Positions 1 through 9,234 of a stretch of 64,000 bases of DNA are shown one piece after another (within the stretch, counting starts at the first letter, position 1; each line of letters begins with the position of its first letter). Both the position numbers and the translations under genes were made by a program. Below the pieces are notes generated by a model. That model had not been told where the DNA came from. It saw only the letters and a program-made list of their open reading frames with translations, and did not search any database. The DNA comes from an uncultured bacterium (GTDB taxonomy: Bacteria > Bacillota_I > Bacilli_A > Erysipelotrichales > Erysipelotrichaceae), in assembly GCA_903847945.1 (NCBI GenBank), contig CAINEY010000044.1:58328-122327 (forward strand). Reading direction: 5' to 3'.

Positions 1-1407
1 CGTACACGCAGCGATCATCTCCGCATCACTGGCATCCGATTTTGCGTAGCGCAGATTCTCCGCGATCGTCGCATTGAACAAGTACGGTTCTTGGGGAACG
101 ATCCCGATGTTTCGGCGCAAAGAATTCAAGGTGACGGCTTGGATGTTTTGGCCATCGATGGTCAAAGTTCCGGATTGGATCTCATACAAGCGTGGAATCA
201 GGTTGGTGATGGTGCTCTTGCCGGCTCCGCTGGGTCCCACTAACGCCGTGACCGTATTGGGCTCACACGTCAAGGAAATGCCGTGCAAGATTTCTGTTTC
301 CAGTTGATATGCGAAGTGAACGTTCTCGAAGACGATCCGTCCGTCGTTTACCCTTAATTCATGGGCTTGTGGAGCATCCGTGATTTCCTGATCGGCATCC
401 AACAGATCAAAGATCCGACCAAACAAAGCAAACGATCGGGTCACTTCGATGTGGATGTTGGAGAGTTGGGTAACCGGCCCATAGAGCCGATTCAACAGGG
501 CGACAAACGCGACGATGGCTCCGACTGTCAACTCCCCTTGGATCATCAAGTACCCGCCATAAAGGTAGACCAGCATCGGTCCGATGGTCATAAAAATCTG
601 GATCGTCATCATGAACCAGCGACCCACTAGGGTTTCTTTGAGTTGGAGTTTGATCAGTTCTTGATGGGTGGTTTCAAATTCCCGGCGATGATCGGCTTCT
701 TTGGTGAAGATCTTCATCAAGAGAACTCCGCTGATCCCTAAGGTTTCCGAGATGATCTGATGCAGTTCACTCACCTTTTCCTGACTCTTTTGCGCGATCT
801 TCCATCGGGCTTTCCCGACTTTTCGGGTGGGCAAGATAAACAGCGGCAACACTGCCAGACTCAGTAAACCCAGCTTCCAATTCATCAGCATCAGCACGAT
901 GGCCGTGGTGAACAATGTAAAACCGCTGTTGAGCGCATTGACGACCGTGGAATTGAAAATATCTTGGATGCCATCCACATCTGAACTCAATCGGGTCAGG
1001 ATATCCCCGGGTTTGGCGGTTGTAAAGTACCGCATCGACATGCCCTGAAGATGATGGTAAAGCGTATTCTTGAGGTTGAAAACGATGTGTTTGGCGATCC
1101 ACTGGTTCAAATACGACTGCCCCACTTGAAGCAGATTGATCCCCACCGTCGCCAGAATGGACCCTCCCACAAGAAGCCCCAACAATCCCAAATCCTTAGT
1201 GGGAAGCGCCTCATCGATAATGGAGCGCAAGACCAGCGGCGGAACCAGGCTTAGGCTGGTCTGGAAAAGAATGATGAAAACCGCCAGCGCCAAGGGCCAC
1301 CGATAAGGTTTGAAGTACGCCAAAATCCGACTAAACAGACTCCACGACGGTTTGGAAGCTTGTTCATCATCGTCCATGAATCGGACACGGCCTAGACCAT
1401 AAGGCAT
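1..1407 (-). CDS. ABC exporter, fused permease-ATPase (clipped by window edge)
   Basis: The minus-strand frame is open from an ATG at 1407 to the window edge, so the C-terminus is missing. The N-terminal ~300 residues form an exporter-type transmembrane domain with several hydrophobic helices. A nucleotide-binding domain follows: the Walker A motif GPSGAGKST lies near 210-240 and the Q-loop VPQEPYLF near 100-120. The signature motif and Walker B would lie outside the window. The family (MsbA/BmrA-like) exports lipids or drugs as a homo- or heterodimer. A TGAGGT ribosome site precedes the start. The small membrane-protein gene lies only 7 bases upstream, so the two are probably co-transcribed. 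The substrate cannot be told. Confidence 0.9.
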   Translation of the reverse strand, partial: MPYGLGRVRFMDDDEQASKPSWSLFSRILAYFKPYRWPLALAVFIILFQTSLSLVPPLVLRSIIDEALPTKDLGLLGLLVGGSILATVGINLLQVGQSYLNQWIAKHIVFNLKNTLYHHLQGMSMRYFTTAKPGDILTRLSSDVDGIQDIFNSTVVNALNSGFTLFTTAIVLMLMNWKLGLLSLAVLPLFILPTRKVGKARWKIAQKSQEKVSELHQIISETLGISGVLLMKIFTKEADHRREFETTHQELIKLQLKETLVGRWFMMTIQIFMTIGPMLVYLYGGYLMIQGELTVGAIVAFVALLNRLYGPVTQLSNIHIEVTRSFALFGRIFDLLDADQEITDAPQAHELRVNDGRIVFENVHFAYQLETEILHGISLTCEPNTVTALVGPSGAGKSTITNLIPRLYEIQSGTLTIDGQNIQAVTLNSLRRNIGIVPQEPYLFNATIAENLRYAKSDASDAEMIAACT

Positions 1408-1414
1408 ATGTACC

Positions 1415-1975
1415 TCATTTCTTGATCCAGGGACGAATGATCGACCCCACTGCCAATCCACTGACTAACAGCATCGATCCCACCACAAAGAACCATTTCA
1501 CCGGGATCATCAGAACCGCCAGTTCAGTAAGGCCAAGAATTCGTTGCGGATAAAACACGAAAACCAGCGAAACGAGTGTATTTTCCAAGTAATCAAACAC
1601 GACCCCCAACGGAATGATGACCAAGGTTTGTTTCAATCCAAATCCAGCCTTCAAACGTTTCATCCAATAAAGGCCGCTGACCCATAGAAATCCACCGTAC
1701 ACCAACGGAAACGCAAGATCAAACGTCCACCGTTGAATAAGGTAAGCTTGACGTAACGAACTCCCGTACCCTTCCGCAATTGTCCACAACTGATCGGCAC
1801 TCAAGCCAAACGATGTATCGATGGATTGGGTCAGTCCGACACTTTCTCCCCATTGTGAAACGGCCGGGAGCACCCAAAGGATAAAGGCGAGGAAAACAAG
1901 CGAAAACAGACTGCCCCATCGGCCATTAACGCGGTTCATTCCGCGATCGATGAGATTGTTCCACCAGGATTTCAT
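1415..1975 (-). CDS. hypothetical membrane protein, possibly leaderless
   Basis: About 187 residues with four hydrophobic stretches, at roughly residues 20-40, 85-105, 115-140 and 155-180; no family recognised. The frame is open 21 codons further upstream, but those codons lie across and above the promoter. The ATG at 1975 is preferred because a perfect extended -10 (TGG-TATAAT) ends six bases before it. No Shine-Dalgarno is visible, so the mRNA is predicted to begin at or beside the start codon. The next gene is the ABC exporter 7 bases downstream; a role as its accessory subunit is only a guess. Confidence 0.7.
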   Translation of the reverse strand: MKSWWNNLIDRGMNRVNGRWGSLFSLVFLAFILWVLPAVSQWGESVGLTQSIDTSFGLSADQLWTIAEGYGSSLRQAYLIQRWTFDLAFPLVYGGFLWVSGLYWMKRLKAGFGLKQTLVIIPLGVVFDYLENTLVSLVFVFYPQRILGLTELAVLMIPVKWFFVVGSMLLVSGLAVGSIIRPWIKK

Positions 1976-1981
1976 GGTTTT

Positions 1982-1990
1982 ATTATACCA
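1982..1990 (-). promoter_or_regulatory. extended -10 promoter of the 1975 gene
   Basis: On the minus strand the sequence reads TGG-TATAAT with the hexamer at 1987-1982, then AAAACC and the ATG at 1975. No good -35 is visible at 17 bases, consistent with an extended -10 promoter. Confidence 0.65.
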
Positions 1991-2051
1991 TCCGTACCTT
2001 ACCCAGGCACTTTGAAGCGGACATGTTTCAACAGGCAAAGCACAATACCTC

Positions 2052-2081
2052 TAAAAAAAGAGTGCTTAATGAGCACTCTTT
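2052..2081 (-). terminator. rho-independent terminator overlapping the stop of the LPXTG gene
   Basis: Minus strand: stem AAGAGTGCT / AGCACTCTT with a CATTA loop, followed by a run of T. The TAA stop of the upstream gene lies partly in the loop. Confidence 0.9.
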
Positions 2082-3847
2082 ATGTTAACGCGTTGACGGG
2101 AAATCACCCATAATCCTAAACCCAGAACCGCAAAGATCGGCCAGAGGTCATTCTCTCCCGTATCCGGAAGCTGATCTTCGCCTAAGGTCAAGGTCACTTC
2201 GATGGGATCGGAACACCCCAACCCATCGCACACCCGATAGGTAAAGGTGTAAGTTCCGGCTTTACCGGCCGGCGGAGTGAAGGTGTAAGACCCATCCGGA
2301 TTGAGGACCAGCTCCCCTTCCAAAGGTTCGTCTTCGAGTTCAAAGGTGATGTCGTCATTCTCGGGATCGGTTCCTTCGAGCTGGCCGTTGTACGGTGCTC
2401 CCGGGGTCAGTTCGATCGTTTGCGGTTCACCCAAAGGGAGATCGTTTTGAGGAGTAATGGTCAACGTAACGGTCGCCGTGTTGGAATCCAAGGTGCCATC
2501 GTTTACGTAGAACGTGAAGGAATCCTCGAAGTTTTCACTCCCGTCATGGGTGTAGGTATATGTCCCATCACTGTTGAAGGTCAGAGTTCCGTAAAGCGGT
2601 GCCTTAACCAGGGTGTAGGTCAATGGCTTCGATTCCGGATCGCTTCCGGTCACGCTGGATTCCAGGGTCTCACCTTCATTGACGCTCTTCGAATCATCGT
2701 CGGCTGTCGGGGGCAGATTGAGCGTGAACGTGATGGTAGCCGGATCGGAAGTGTGCGTGCCATCGTTGGCGGTAAAGTTGAGGGTTACGTCGTTGGTGCA
2801 AACGCCCAGATCCGTGTAAGTATACACCCCATCGACCGGTCCGCTGAGGGTCCCGCATTCGGGGTGACTGAGATCGCTTTGAGTCAAGGTCGGCAGAGTC
2901 AGTTCATCCTCCTCAGGATCTGAAGCGCCTAAGGTGAACGTTACCGTTCCGTTGGAGGTCAATGCATAAGTTGCACTGACGGCCACCGGAGCCAGATTGA
3001 TGATGACCGGATCCCCTGTCGGATTGACCACCGGAGCGAACACCCCTAAGTCAGCCCACGTCGTGGTGCTCTTCGTATCGATGCCTTCGATTCCTCCCAT
3101 ATCTTGGTTGTAGGAATTGTCCTGGGATGCGGTTCCGATCACCATGCGCAAAGGCGTAGTCACGGTCATGATCCAAGATGGATTTACGGCAGCCAAAGCG
3201 TCATTGATGTCGGAAAGATTGTACTTCCAGCTGATAAAGTAGTCGGTATCCCCGCTGAACAGACTCCCGTCATCCACTTCAACAAGACTCCAGTTATCAT
3301 TTTTGACTGGGGTGATTTCTTTCAATTGTGCTCCAAAACCGGTCGTACTCGGAGAAATGTTGAGTTTACCGGGATCGGATGAATAGATGCTGATGGATTT
3401 ACTACCGGTGTTGTCCGGATTATACATGCCTAAAAAGAAGTCAATGGATCCATTCAGATCATAATCCAAGCCTACAAACACATAGAACTGGAACGTATCT
3501 TTCTTAACCCCATCCGCATCATTGATCCGCATGCGGAAAGCCAGCTCATCATCCGTGGTCGCACCCGTACCTTGATCATCGAATTGGATGTAGAAGACCC
3601 CATAGTCTGTCAAACCGGATCCAAAATCAACCGGTCCTCCCACTAAATCTTGCGAAACGGAACCGCTACCGGTCTGTTGGTCCTGCAGATAATCGAACGC
3701 GTTGGTGTCGGGAACCACCGAGACCCACAAGGAATCACCACTGACTCCGGTCGTCACATCGACAACGGCTTTGACATCAATCGTTTTGACAATCAGCAAT
3801 AAAATCAGGATCAAACTGCTATTCAAAAGTATCTTTTTTTGTTTCAT
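2066..3847 (-). CDS. LPXTG cell-wall-anchored surface protein with tandem cadherin-like domains
   Basis: 593 residues. The N-terminus has a signal peptide: KQKK, then a long hydrophobic stretch, with likely cleavage after residue ~27 (VKA). Residues ~30-280 form a globular domain without a recognised family. About residues 285-385, 385-475 and 475-555 are three copies of an Ig/cadherin-like module with SDPE..L and DGT-Y-TYT motifs, as in 'tandem-95' or VCBS-type repeats. The C-terminus has LPDTG (~560-564), a hydrophobic segment and a basic tail, a complete sortase sorting signal. It is therefore predicted to be covalently linked to peptidoglycan, probably in adhesion. No sortase gene is in the window. 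The start is preceded by GCGAGGATG, and a TATAAT box lies at 3921-3926 on the minus strand. Confidence 0.88.
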   Translation of the reverse strand: MKQKKILLNSSLILILLLIVKTIDVKAVVDVTTGVSGDSLWVSVVPDTNAFDYLQDQQTGSGSVSQDLVGGPVDFGSGLTDYGVFYIQFDDQGTGATTDDELAFRMRINDADGVKKDTFQFYVFVGLDYDLNGSIDFFLGMYNPDNTGSKSISIYSSDPGKLNISPSTTGFGAQLKEITPVKNDNWSLVEVDDGSLFSGDTDYFISWKYNLSDINDALAAVNPSWIMTVTTPLRMVIGTASQDNSYNQDMGGIEGIDTKSTTTWADLGVFAPVVNPTGDPVIINLAPVAVSATYALTSNGTVTFTLGASDPEEDELTLPTLTQSDLSHPECGTLSGPVDGVYTYTDLGVCTNDVTLNFTANDGTHTSDPATITFTLNLPPTADDDSKSVNEGETLESSVTGSDPESKPLTYTLVKAPLYGTLTFNSDGTYTYTHDGSENFEDSFTFYVNDGTLDSNTATVTLTITPQNDLPLGEPQTIELTPGAPYNGQLEGTDPENDDITFELEDEPLEGELVLNPDGSYTFTPPAGKAGTYTFTYRVCDGLGCSDPIEVTLTLGEDQLPDTGENDLWPIFAVLGLGLWVISRQRVNIKSAH

Positions 3848-3920
3848 AAAATCATCCTCGCCGCTAGTTATAACACATCGATAATTAGGTTGTAAATTAC
3901 AAACCTCTATTTCGAGGTAT

Positions 3921-3926
3921 ATTATA
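3921..3926 (-). promoter_or_regulatory. -10 box for the surface-protein gene
   Basis: Perfect TATAAT on the minus strand, about 75 bases before the ATG at 3847, leaving a leader that contains the GAGGATG ribosome site. The -35 is weak. Confidence 0.45.
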
Positions 3927-3987
3927 CTTTTCCTCTACGATTAAGCCTTTAAAAACGGTAGAATAAATCCATCAGCGAGGTGACATC

Positions 3988-5601
3988 ATGATCGATCTCA
4001 AAGATCCCAGTATCCCATATACAGCCAATCCGGTCCTTGCCCGTCACGGCATGGTCATTACCGGCAATGCAGCAGCTTCATCAGCAGGACTTTCAATCCT
4101 TCGTCAAGGTGGAAACGCCATTGATGCTGCTATTGCCACAGCAGCAACCTTAACCGTGACCGAACCCACCACCAACGGACTAGGAGGCGATGCGATGGTC
4201 TTGGTCTGGAAAGACGGGCAATGTCGTGCCCTCAATGCTTCCGGTTATGCACCTGCAACACTCAGCGTTGATGCCATCAAAGCTAAACATGGCGAGGTCA
4301 ACGCAATGCCTCAGTTAGGTTGGACCCCCATCACCGTTCCCGGTCAGATTGCGGGATGGGAAGCCCTCCATCGTCGTTACGGAAAGTTATCCTTCGCACA
4401 ATGCCTTCAACCGGCCATCGATGCTGCCACAACTGGTTTCGTAGTCGGCGTCACCCTCGCACGTTTTTGGGCTAATGCAGCCAAACGGTATAAAGAATCA
4501 GATGACCATAGCGGTCAATTCGATGCCTGGTTTTCGACATTTGCACCAAACGGACAGACTCCGCAGGCTGGTGATGTGGTGAAGTTCCCGGATCACGCCA
4601 AAACCCTACAACGCATTGCTCAGTACGGATCTCAAGACTTTTATCAAGGCGAAATCGCCCAGGCTATTGCCAAGAGTGCCCAACGGCATGGTGGTTTTCT
4701 CTCATACCCCGATCTGGCATCTTACCAGCCCCGCTGGACCGATCCGTTGACTTTGGATTATCGCGGCTCTATGATCTACGAATTGCCCCCCAATACGCAA
4801 GGAGCCATTACCTTGATCGCCCTCAATATCCTTCGACAATTCCCAACATTAAAACCACACTCCACTGAAACCCTTCATCGCATGTTTGAATCCACCAAAC
4901 AGGCGTATGTGGAAGGATTTGCGGCCATTACGGATCCATTGCACATGACTACTGACCTTCGTAGTTTGTTGACGGAGGACTACGGCAAGATTCACGCTCA
5001 ACGCATTCAGAAACAAGCCGTCCCGATGGCCAACCTGAATCCTGCCTCCTCAGATACCGTATATCTGTGTACGGCGGATGAGGAAGGCACCTTGGTGTCC
5101 ATGATTCAAAGTAACTATGCTGGCTTTGGTAGCGGGATCGTGGTGGAAGGAACCGGGATTGCCCTTAACAATCGAGGGGCCAAGTTCTCTCTGGATCCAA
5201 GTCACATCAATGCCCTGTTACCCGGAAAACAACCTTTTCATACGATTATCCCCGGCATGATGAATCATCCCGATGGGAGCGTCACGGCCTTTGGGGTCAT
5301 GGGCGGACACATGCAACCCCAAGGGCATCTTCAGATGATCACCAAACTGATTGATTTCGGGGTTAACCCGCAGACGGCTCTGGCTCTTCCCCGCTGGCAA
5401 TGCCTTGAAGACGGGAAATTTGTGATCGAACCGGGCTTTGATTCACGAATCATCCGCGCCTTACGTCAGCGAGGTCATGACATCACGATCGCAACCGATA
5501 AAGCCGGATTTGGACGCGGACAGATCATCCATCGCCTGCCTAACGGAACTTTGGTGGGGGGCTGTGATCCGCGAACGGATTCCCTGATTTCATGTTATTA
5601 A
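3988..5601 (+). CDS. gamma-glutamyltransferase family protein (YwrD-like)
   Basis: 537 residues, the usual length of the precursor. Gamma-glutamyltransferases are N-terminal nucleophile hydrolases that self-cleave before a threonine and act on glutathione and other gamma-glutamyl compounds. The N-terminal domain starts with the conserved ARHGMVITGNAAASSAG-type segment followed by GGNAIDAAIA. The expected nucleophile is Thr357 in SSDTVY, followed by D-EG-LVSMIQS and GFGSG, the pattern of the YwrD/acylase branch rather than the classical TTH branch. There is no signal peptide, so it is probably cytoplasmic. A GAGGTG site precedes the ATG and a TAGAAT -10 lies at 3959-3964. It is monocistronic and ends in a bidirectional terminator. 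Confidence 0.9.
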   Translation: MIDLKDPSIPYTANPVLARHGMVITGNAAASSAGLSILRQGGNAIDAAIATAATLTVTEPTTNGLGGDAMVLVWKDGQCRALNASGYAPATLSVDAIKAKHGEVNAMPQLGWTPITVPGQIAGWEALHRRYGKLSFAQCLQPAIDAATTGFVVGVTLARFWANAAKRYKESDDHSGQFDAWFSTFAPNGQTPQAGDVVKFPDHAKTLQRIAQYGSQDFYQGEIAQAIAKSAQRHGGFLSYPDLASYQPRWTDPLTLDYRGSMIYELPPNTQGAITLIALNILRQFPTLKPHSTETLHRMFESTKQAYVEGFAAITDPLHMTTDLRSLLTEDYGKIHAQRIQKQAVPMANLNPASSDTVYLCTADEEGTLVSMIQSNYAGFGSGIVVEGTGIALNNRGAKFSLDPSHINALLPGKQPFHTIIPGMMNHPDGSVTAFGVMGGHMQPQGHLQMITKLIDFGVNPQTALALPRWQCLEDGKFVIEPGFDSRIIRALRQRGHDITIATDKAGFGRGQIIHRLPNGTLVGGCDPRTDSLISCY

Positions 5602-5625
5602 AAAGACGGCATCTGCCGTCTTTTT
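5600..5625. terminator. bidirectional terminator
   Basis: Stem GACGGC / GCCGTC flanked by five A on the left and five T on the right, between convergent genes. It begins within the TAA of the upstream gene and serves both directions. Confidence 0.92.
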
Positions 5626-6496
5626 ACGCTTTTAGGACCGTTATGGCTTCGATGTAACCACGTTCTCCACGCGGTTCCAGTTGAAACCGCAACCCCTGGG
5701 GATCCTTACGATAGCCGCTCACGGAAGGATCATACTTGGCAATGGCTTCTTGAAGAGCGCCGATGGCTTCACCAAAGCGTTCATCGTCATACGGTTCACC
5801 TTGAAACACCATGAAGGTTTGAGCCGGTAAACGCATCAATTCAAACCCTTCGGGTAATGGTTTAGCGTAATCGAGCGGGACTTCAACGCCTTGAACATAC
5901 TCGGAGGTTCCTGCCGGGCGCATCGAGGGAGGTAACCACAGCCCCATGGGTTCCCCCAGGGCTTCTTTGACACTGCACAATACTCCCCACACGTCACAGC
6001 CGACTTCCACACAATACTCGAAATACTCCGTAGCGGTTTGGGCCCGTCGGACAATGCAGGATCGGGCAGGACGTTCGATAAGTTGGATAAAGATGGGCGT
6101 CGTTTGATTCATAGGTTCTCCTAGGGGACGTAAGCGTCCGTATCGGTAAGGTCGAAAGATCGGGATGGGAGGACTAAGCTTGCGGTAGGTTGAAGGACTC
6201 ATCCCAAACTGCGAAGCAAAAGCCCGGCTAAACCCTTCGTGGGAGTCAAACTGATACTCCAAGGCGACTGAAAGGATCGGCTCAGGATGATCCCGGAGGT
6301 GCAGTGCTGCTGCACTGAGTCGGCATTTGCGCCAATACGCCAGAGGAGATATCCCGATGGCTTCCGCGAACAAATGAGCGGCATGGTAAGGCGAATAGCC
6401 GCTGACTTCAGCCAGCTGATGAAGGGTAATGGGTCGAGCCAAGTGAGATTCAATGTACTCCTGCATGGCTCGGATGGCGATGATGTGGCTTTCCAT
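5624..6496 (-). CDS. AraC-family regulator with GyrI-like effector domain
   Basis: 290 residues. Residues 1-105 are a double helix-turn-helix AraC/XylS DNA-binding domain (GYSPYHAAHLFAEAIGISPLAYWR and EGFSRAFASQFGMSPSTYR segments). Residues ~130-290 form a GyrI-like/BmrR-type small-molecule domain (PF06445 type). The order DNA-binding first, effector second matches Rob and related multidrug or stress regulators. The ligand is unknown. A GTGAGG ribosome site precedes the ATG at 6496 and a TAGACT -10 lies just upstream. It is divergent from the zinc metallopeptidase gene 90 bases away, which could be a target. Confidence 0.9.
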   Translation of the reverse strand: MESHIIAIRAMQEYIESHLARPITLHQLAEVSGYSPYHAAHLFAEAIGISPLAYWRKCRLSAAALHLRDHPEPILSVALEYQFDSHEGFSRAFASQFGMSPSTYRKLSPPIPIFRPYRYGRLRPLGEPMNQTTPIFIQLIERPARSCIVRRAQTATEYFEYCVEVGCDVWGVLCSVKEALGEPMGLWLPPSMRPAGTSEYVQGVEVPLDYAKPLPEGFELMRLPAQTFMVFQGEPYDDERFGEAIGALQEAIAKYDPSVSGYRKDPQGLRFQLEPRGERGYIEAITVLKA

Positions 6497-6556
6497 GGTG
6501 GCCTCACTCTTAGTCTAGCGGATTTGGTGAGCTTGTGCTTGACCATTCTTGCGAAG

Positions 6557-6565
6557 TGGTATGAT
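6557..6565 (+). promoter_or_regulatory. extended -10 promoter of the metallopeptidase gene
   Basis: TGG-TATGAT with a leader of about 15 bases to the ATG at 6587. It has the same TGG spacing as several other promoters here. Confidence 0.55.
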
Positions 6566-6586
6566 GATTGAAAAGGAGTGATGGCG

Positions 6587-7411
6587 ATGAAATGGCAAGG
6601 ACGAAGCGGCAGTCGAAACGTCAGTGACCGGCGAACTTCCGGTGGGATGGCCGTAGGAGGCGTCGGTTTAGTGGTGTTGTTGGCGTACACACTGATCACC
6701 GGAGATCCCATGGCACTGATCAATGGCTTGTTGGGGAGTGTTGGAAACAATCAACCCCTCACAGCCGAAGAACAGGAGCTGGCCGATTTTGTTTCGGTCG
6801 TTTTGGCGGATACGGAAACCGTATGGACCGAGGTTTTTGAATCTTACGGTTGGACCTATGAACCGGCGACGCTGGTGCTTTACAAGAACACCACATCAAG
6901 TGCCTGCGGAACGGCCAGCGTTCAAACCGGGCCTTTCTATTGTTCTGAGGATCAAAGCATCTATCTGGATCTGGTGTTTGCCTCGACCTTACGCAATCAA
7001 TTCGAGGCTCCGGGGGATTTCGCGATGGCTTATGTGATCGCGCATGAAGTGGGCCATCACGTACAATATCTTACCGGAATCCTGGATGACTATTATGAAG
7101 CCCGTGCTCAGCTATCGACAACTCAAGCCAATGCCTTGACAGTTCGCTTGGAACTGCAGGCGGATTATCTGGCGGGCGTGTGGGCCCATCATGTTGCCGG
7201 GATGGGATATCTTGAACCTGGTGATCTGGAAGAAGCGTTAACCGCAGCTGCAGCCGTCGGTGATGATACGATCCAAATGCAAAGCAGCGGACGCGTTATT
7301 CCGGAAACCTTCACCCACGGCACTGCCGAACAACGTTCGTCCTGGTTCTTAAAGGGCTATAACGAAGGTGATCTGGATCAGTGGGACACCTTCTCAATCA
7401 GTAATCCATAG
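6587..7411 (+). CDS. neutral zinc metallopeptidase (YpfJ family)
   Basis: About 274 residues. The family (PF04228, 'putative neutral zinc metallopeptidase') is conserved but its substrate is unknown. The start MKWQGRSGSRNVSDRR and a transmembrane helix at ~20-45 are typical, so the protein is membrane-anchored with the catalytic domain outside. The zinc motif is AHEVGHHVQ at ~152-160. The third-ligand region is LELQADYLAGVWAHH. The C-terminal THGTAEQR-WF segment is the family hallmark. The start at 6587 has AAGGAG 8 bases upstream; GTG 6578 and ATG 6581 are in frame but lie too close to that site. Confidence 0.92.
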   Translation: MKWQGRSGSRNVSDRRTSGGMAVGGVGLVVLLAYTLITGDPMALINGLLGSVGNNQPLTAEEQELADFVSVVLADTETVWTEVFESYGWTYEPATLVLYKNTTSSACGTASVQTGPFYCSEDQSIYLDLVFASTLRNQFEAPGDFAMAYVIAHEVGHHVQYLTGILDDYYEARAQLSTTQANALTVRLELQADYLAGVWAHHVAGMGYLEPGDLEEALTAAAAVGDDTIQMQSSGRVIPETFTHGTAEQRSSWFLKGYNEGDLDQWDTFSISNP

Positions 7412-7436
7412 AAAAACACGGTAAGCCGTGTTTTTT
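7412..7436. terminator. bidirectional terminator
   Basis: Stem CACGG / CCGTG extended by A/T pairs, loop TAAG, T-run on both strands, between the convergent metallopeptidase and etfA genes. Confidence 0.9.
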
Positions 7437-7441
7437 GATGA

Positions 7442-8443
7442 TTAAGCGTGACGTGCTTTGAGTTTTTCGATGACTAGGGGCAGGATCTTGGTCGCATCGC
7501 CAACGATACCCAGCTTTGCTAAGCCAAAGATGGGGGCTTGGGGATCGGTGTTAATAGCAATGATGGTTTCGGATTTATCCATTCCGGCTGTATGCTGAAC
7601 GGCACCGGAGATCCCGCAGGCCAAATAAAGCGACGGCTTGACCGTCTTACCGGTTTGACCGACTTGAAGGTTTTTGGGAGCCGCATGGCGATCGATGACG
7701 CCACGGCTAGCCGAAACTTCCCCGCCTACTGTTTTCGCTAAAGACCGCAACAGATCGAAGTGATCCAAGACTCCGCGACCACCGGAGATGAGAATCCGCG
7801 CTTTCGTGATGTCCGTGCCTGTACTTTCCTTCTTGACCACATTGATGCGTCGAACCGGATTGTGGTCCGATAGCGTCAGCGGAAAGTGTTCGATGATTCC
7901 GGTACGATCGGGATCACACTGATCATTCAACATGACTCCTGGCCGGATCGTCGCCATTTGAGGACGATGATTCGGACAGACGATGGTGCCGTAGAGGTTG
8001 CCCCCGAAAGCTGGACGAGTGATCCAAAGTTCCGTGGACGCAGGGTCGTTGGGATTGGTGTCGATCTTGGTCGCATCCGCTGTTAGACCGGTATCCAATC
8101 GGGCCGCCAAGCGCGGAGCTAAGTCTCGGCCGATTACGGTCGCCCCGATCAATACGGAATCGGGGTGTTCATGTCGCAGTACGGCCGTCATGGCTTCCGC
8201 ATACGGCAAGGTCGAATAGTGCGTGAGTTGCGGATGATCCAAAAGAATCACCCGATCGGCTCCAGCAGCGATGGCCCGTTGAGCCAGGTGTTGGATCCCA
8301 AATCCCGGGAGTATGCCAACCACTTCGATCGGGGTTGATAAGTGTGAGGCCAGTCGGCGGGCTTCACACAAGAGTTCCAGACTGACTTCCTGAAGGATCC
8401 CCTCGCGTTGTTCGAGGTAGATCATCATGATCGGTTTTTTCAT
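7442..8443 (-). CDS. etfA: electron transfer flavoprotein alpha subunit
   Basis: 333 residues, the normal length. EtfA binds FAD and, with EtfB, passes electrons from or to acyl-CoA dehydrogenase. The N-terminal domain carries the HPDSVLIGATVIGRDLAPRLAARL segment. The C-terminal FAD domain has ISGGRGV and the signature GISGAVQHTAGM..S-TIIAINTDP-APIF..ADxGIVGD-like region. The start lies directly after the etfB stop with GGAGG in the overlap, so translation is coupled. It is the last gene of maoC-acd-etfB-etfA. In Clostridia such EtfAB pairs with Bcd carry out electron bifurcation; that role is inferred here. Confidence 0.96.
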   Translation of the reverse strand: MKKPIMMIYLEQREGILQEVSLELLCEARRLASHLSTPIEVVGILPGFGIQHLAQRAIAAGADRVILLDHPQLTHYSTLPYAEAMTAVLRHEHPDSVLIGATVIGRDLAPRLAARLDTGLTADATKIDTNPNDPASTELWITRPAFGGNLYGTIVCPNHRPQMATIRPGVMLNDQCDPDRTGIIEHFPLTLSDHNPVRRINVVKKESTGTDITKARILISGGRGVLDHFDLLRSLAKTVGGEVSASRGVIDRHAAPKNLQVGQTGKTVKPSLYLACGISGAVQHTAGMDKSETIIAINTDPQAPIFGLAKLGIVGDATKILPLVIEKLKARHA

Positions 8444-9226
8444 TTAAGCCTCCAGGTAAGGAACCAACAGGTCCACGATGAGCGTTGCGGCTTCTTCAGT
8501 ACTTAAGTCCGTCTTTAAGGCAGCCGGAGGCAAGGTTCTTGTAAAAGTCTTGCGCACTTGCGTCGGTGAGCCTTTAAGTCCCACCTCATTCTCCGCCAGA
8601 TTCAAATCCGCAAATGTGATTTTCTTCAACGGTTTTTCTTCGGCGGTCCAGGCATCCCGGACATTCATCAGACGCGGAGTATTCATAGTGCTCAGCGTGG
8701 TGATGAGGGCTGGGAGATCGACTTCCAGTTCTTCACTGACGTCTTCGTAGGCTTTGAGGACCCGTAAGGTCTTGCCTTCCAAACCCAGAATGCCTTCTAC
8801 ATAGGTCACTTGCGGAAGTCCCAGCTTTTCAGCCACTTGCGGCCCGACTTGGGCCGTGTCTCCATCGATGGCTTGACGACCGGCCAGAATGAGATCGGCC
8901 GGATGTTGGCGAAGATAGGCGGCCAGGGTCGTCGAGGTGGCCCAGGTATCAGCTCCGGCAAACTTGGCGTCACTGAGCAGAACGGCTTCATCTACCCCAC
9001 GACCCAAGATCTCCCGCAACATCCCTTCGGCTTGCGGAGGACCCATCGTGATGACGGTCAAGGTCGCCCCATGTTGGTCTTTGAGTTGTAAAGCGACTTC
9101 GAGTCCGGCCAGATCATCGGGATTGATGATGGAGGGGACACCGGTACGGATCAACGTTCCGGTGACACTGTCGATTTTCATTTCCGTGGTATCCGGAACT
9201 TGTTTAACGAGAATGGTGATGTTCAT
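8444..9226 (-). CDS. etfB: electron transfer flavoprotein beta subunit
   Basis: 260 residues. It starts with the typical MNITILVKQVPDT and holds LAGRQAIDGDTAQVGPQVAEKLGLPQVTYV-type signatures of EtfB. EtfB binds AMP in respiratory ETFs and an extra FAD plus NADH in bifurcating ones; sequence inspection alone does not settle which applies. An AGGAG site lies 6 bases before the ATG. Eight bases separate it from the acyl-CoA dehydrogenase gene upstream, supporting one transcript and one complex. Confidence 0.96.
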   Translation of the reverse strand: MNITILVKQVPDTTEMKIDSVTGTLIRTGVPSIINPDDLAGLEVALQLKDQHGATLTVITMGPPQAEGMLREILGRGVDEAVLLSDAKFAGADTWATSTTLAAYLRQHPADLILAGRQAIDGDTAQVGPQVAEKLGLPQVTYVEGILGLEGKTLRVLKAYEDVSEELEVDLPALITTLSTMNTPRLMNVRDAWTAEEKPLKKITFADLNLAENEVGLKGSPTQVRKTFTRTLPPAALKTDLSTEEAATLIVDLLVPYLEA

Positions 9227-9234
9227 GGGTGCTC

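Noticed and set aside
2420..2923. 167-codon plus-strand ORF opposite the surface-protein gene
   Set aside because: It is a shadow of a repetitive antisense coding region; no ribosome site and no recognisable protein pattern.
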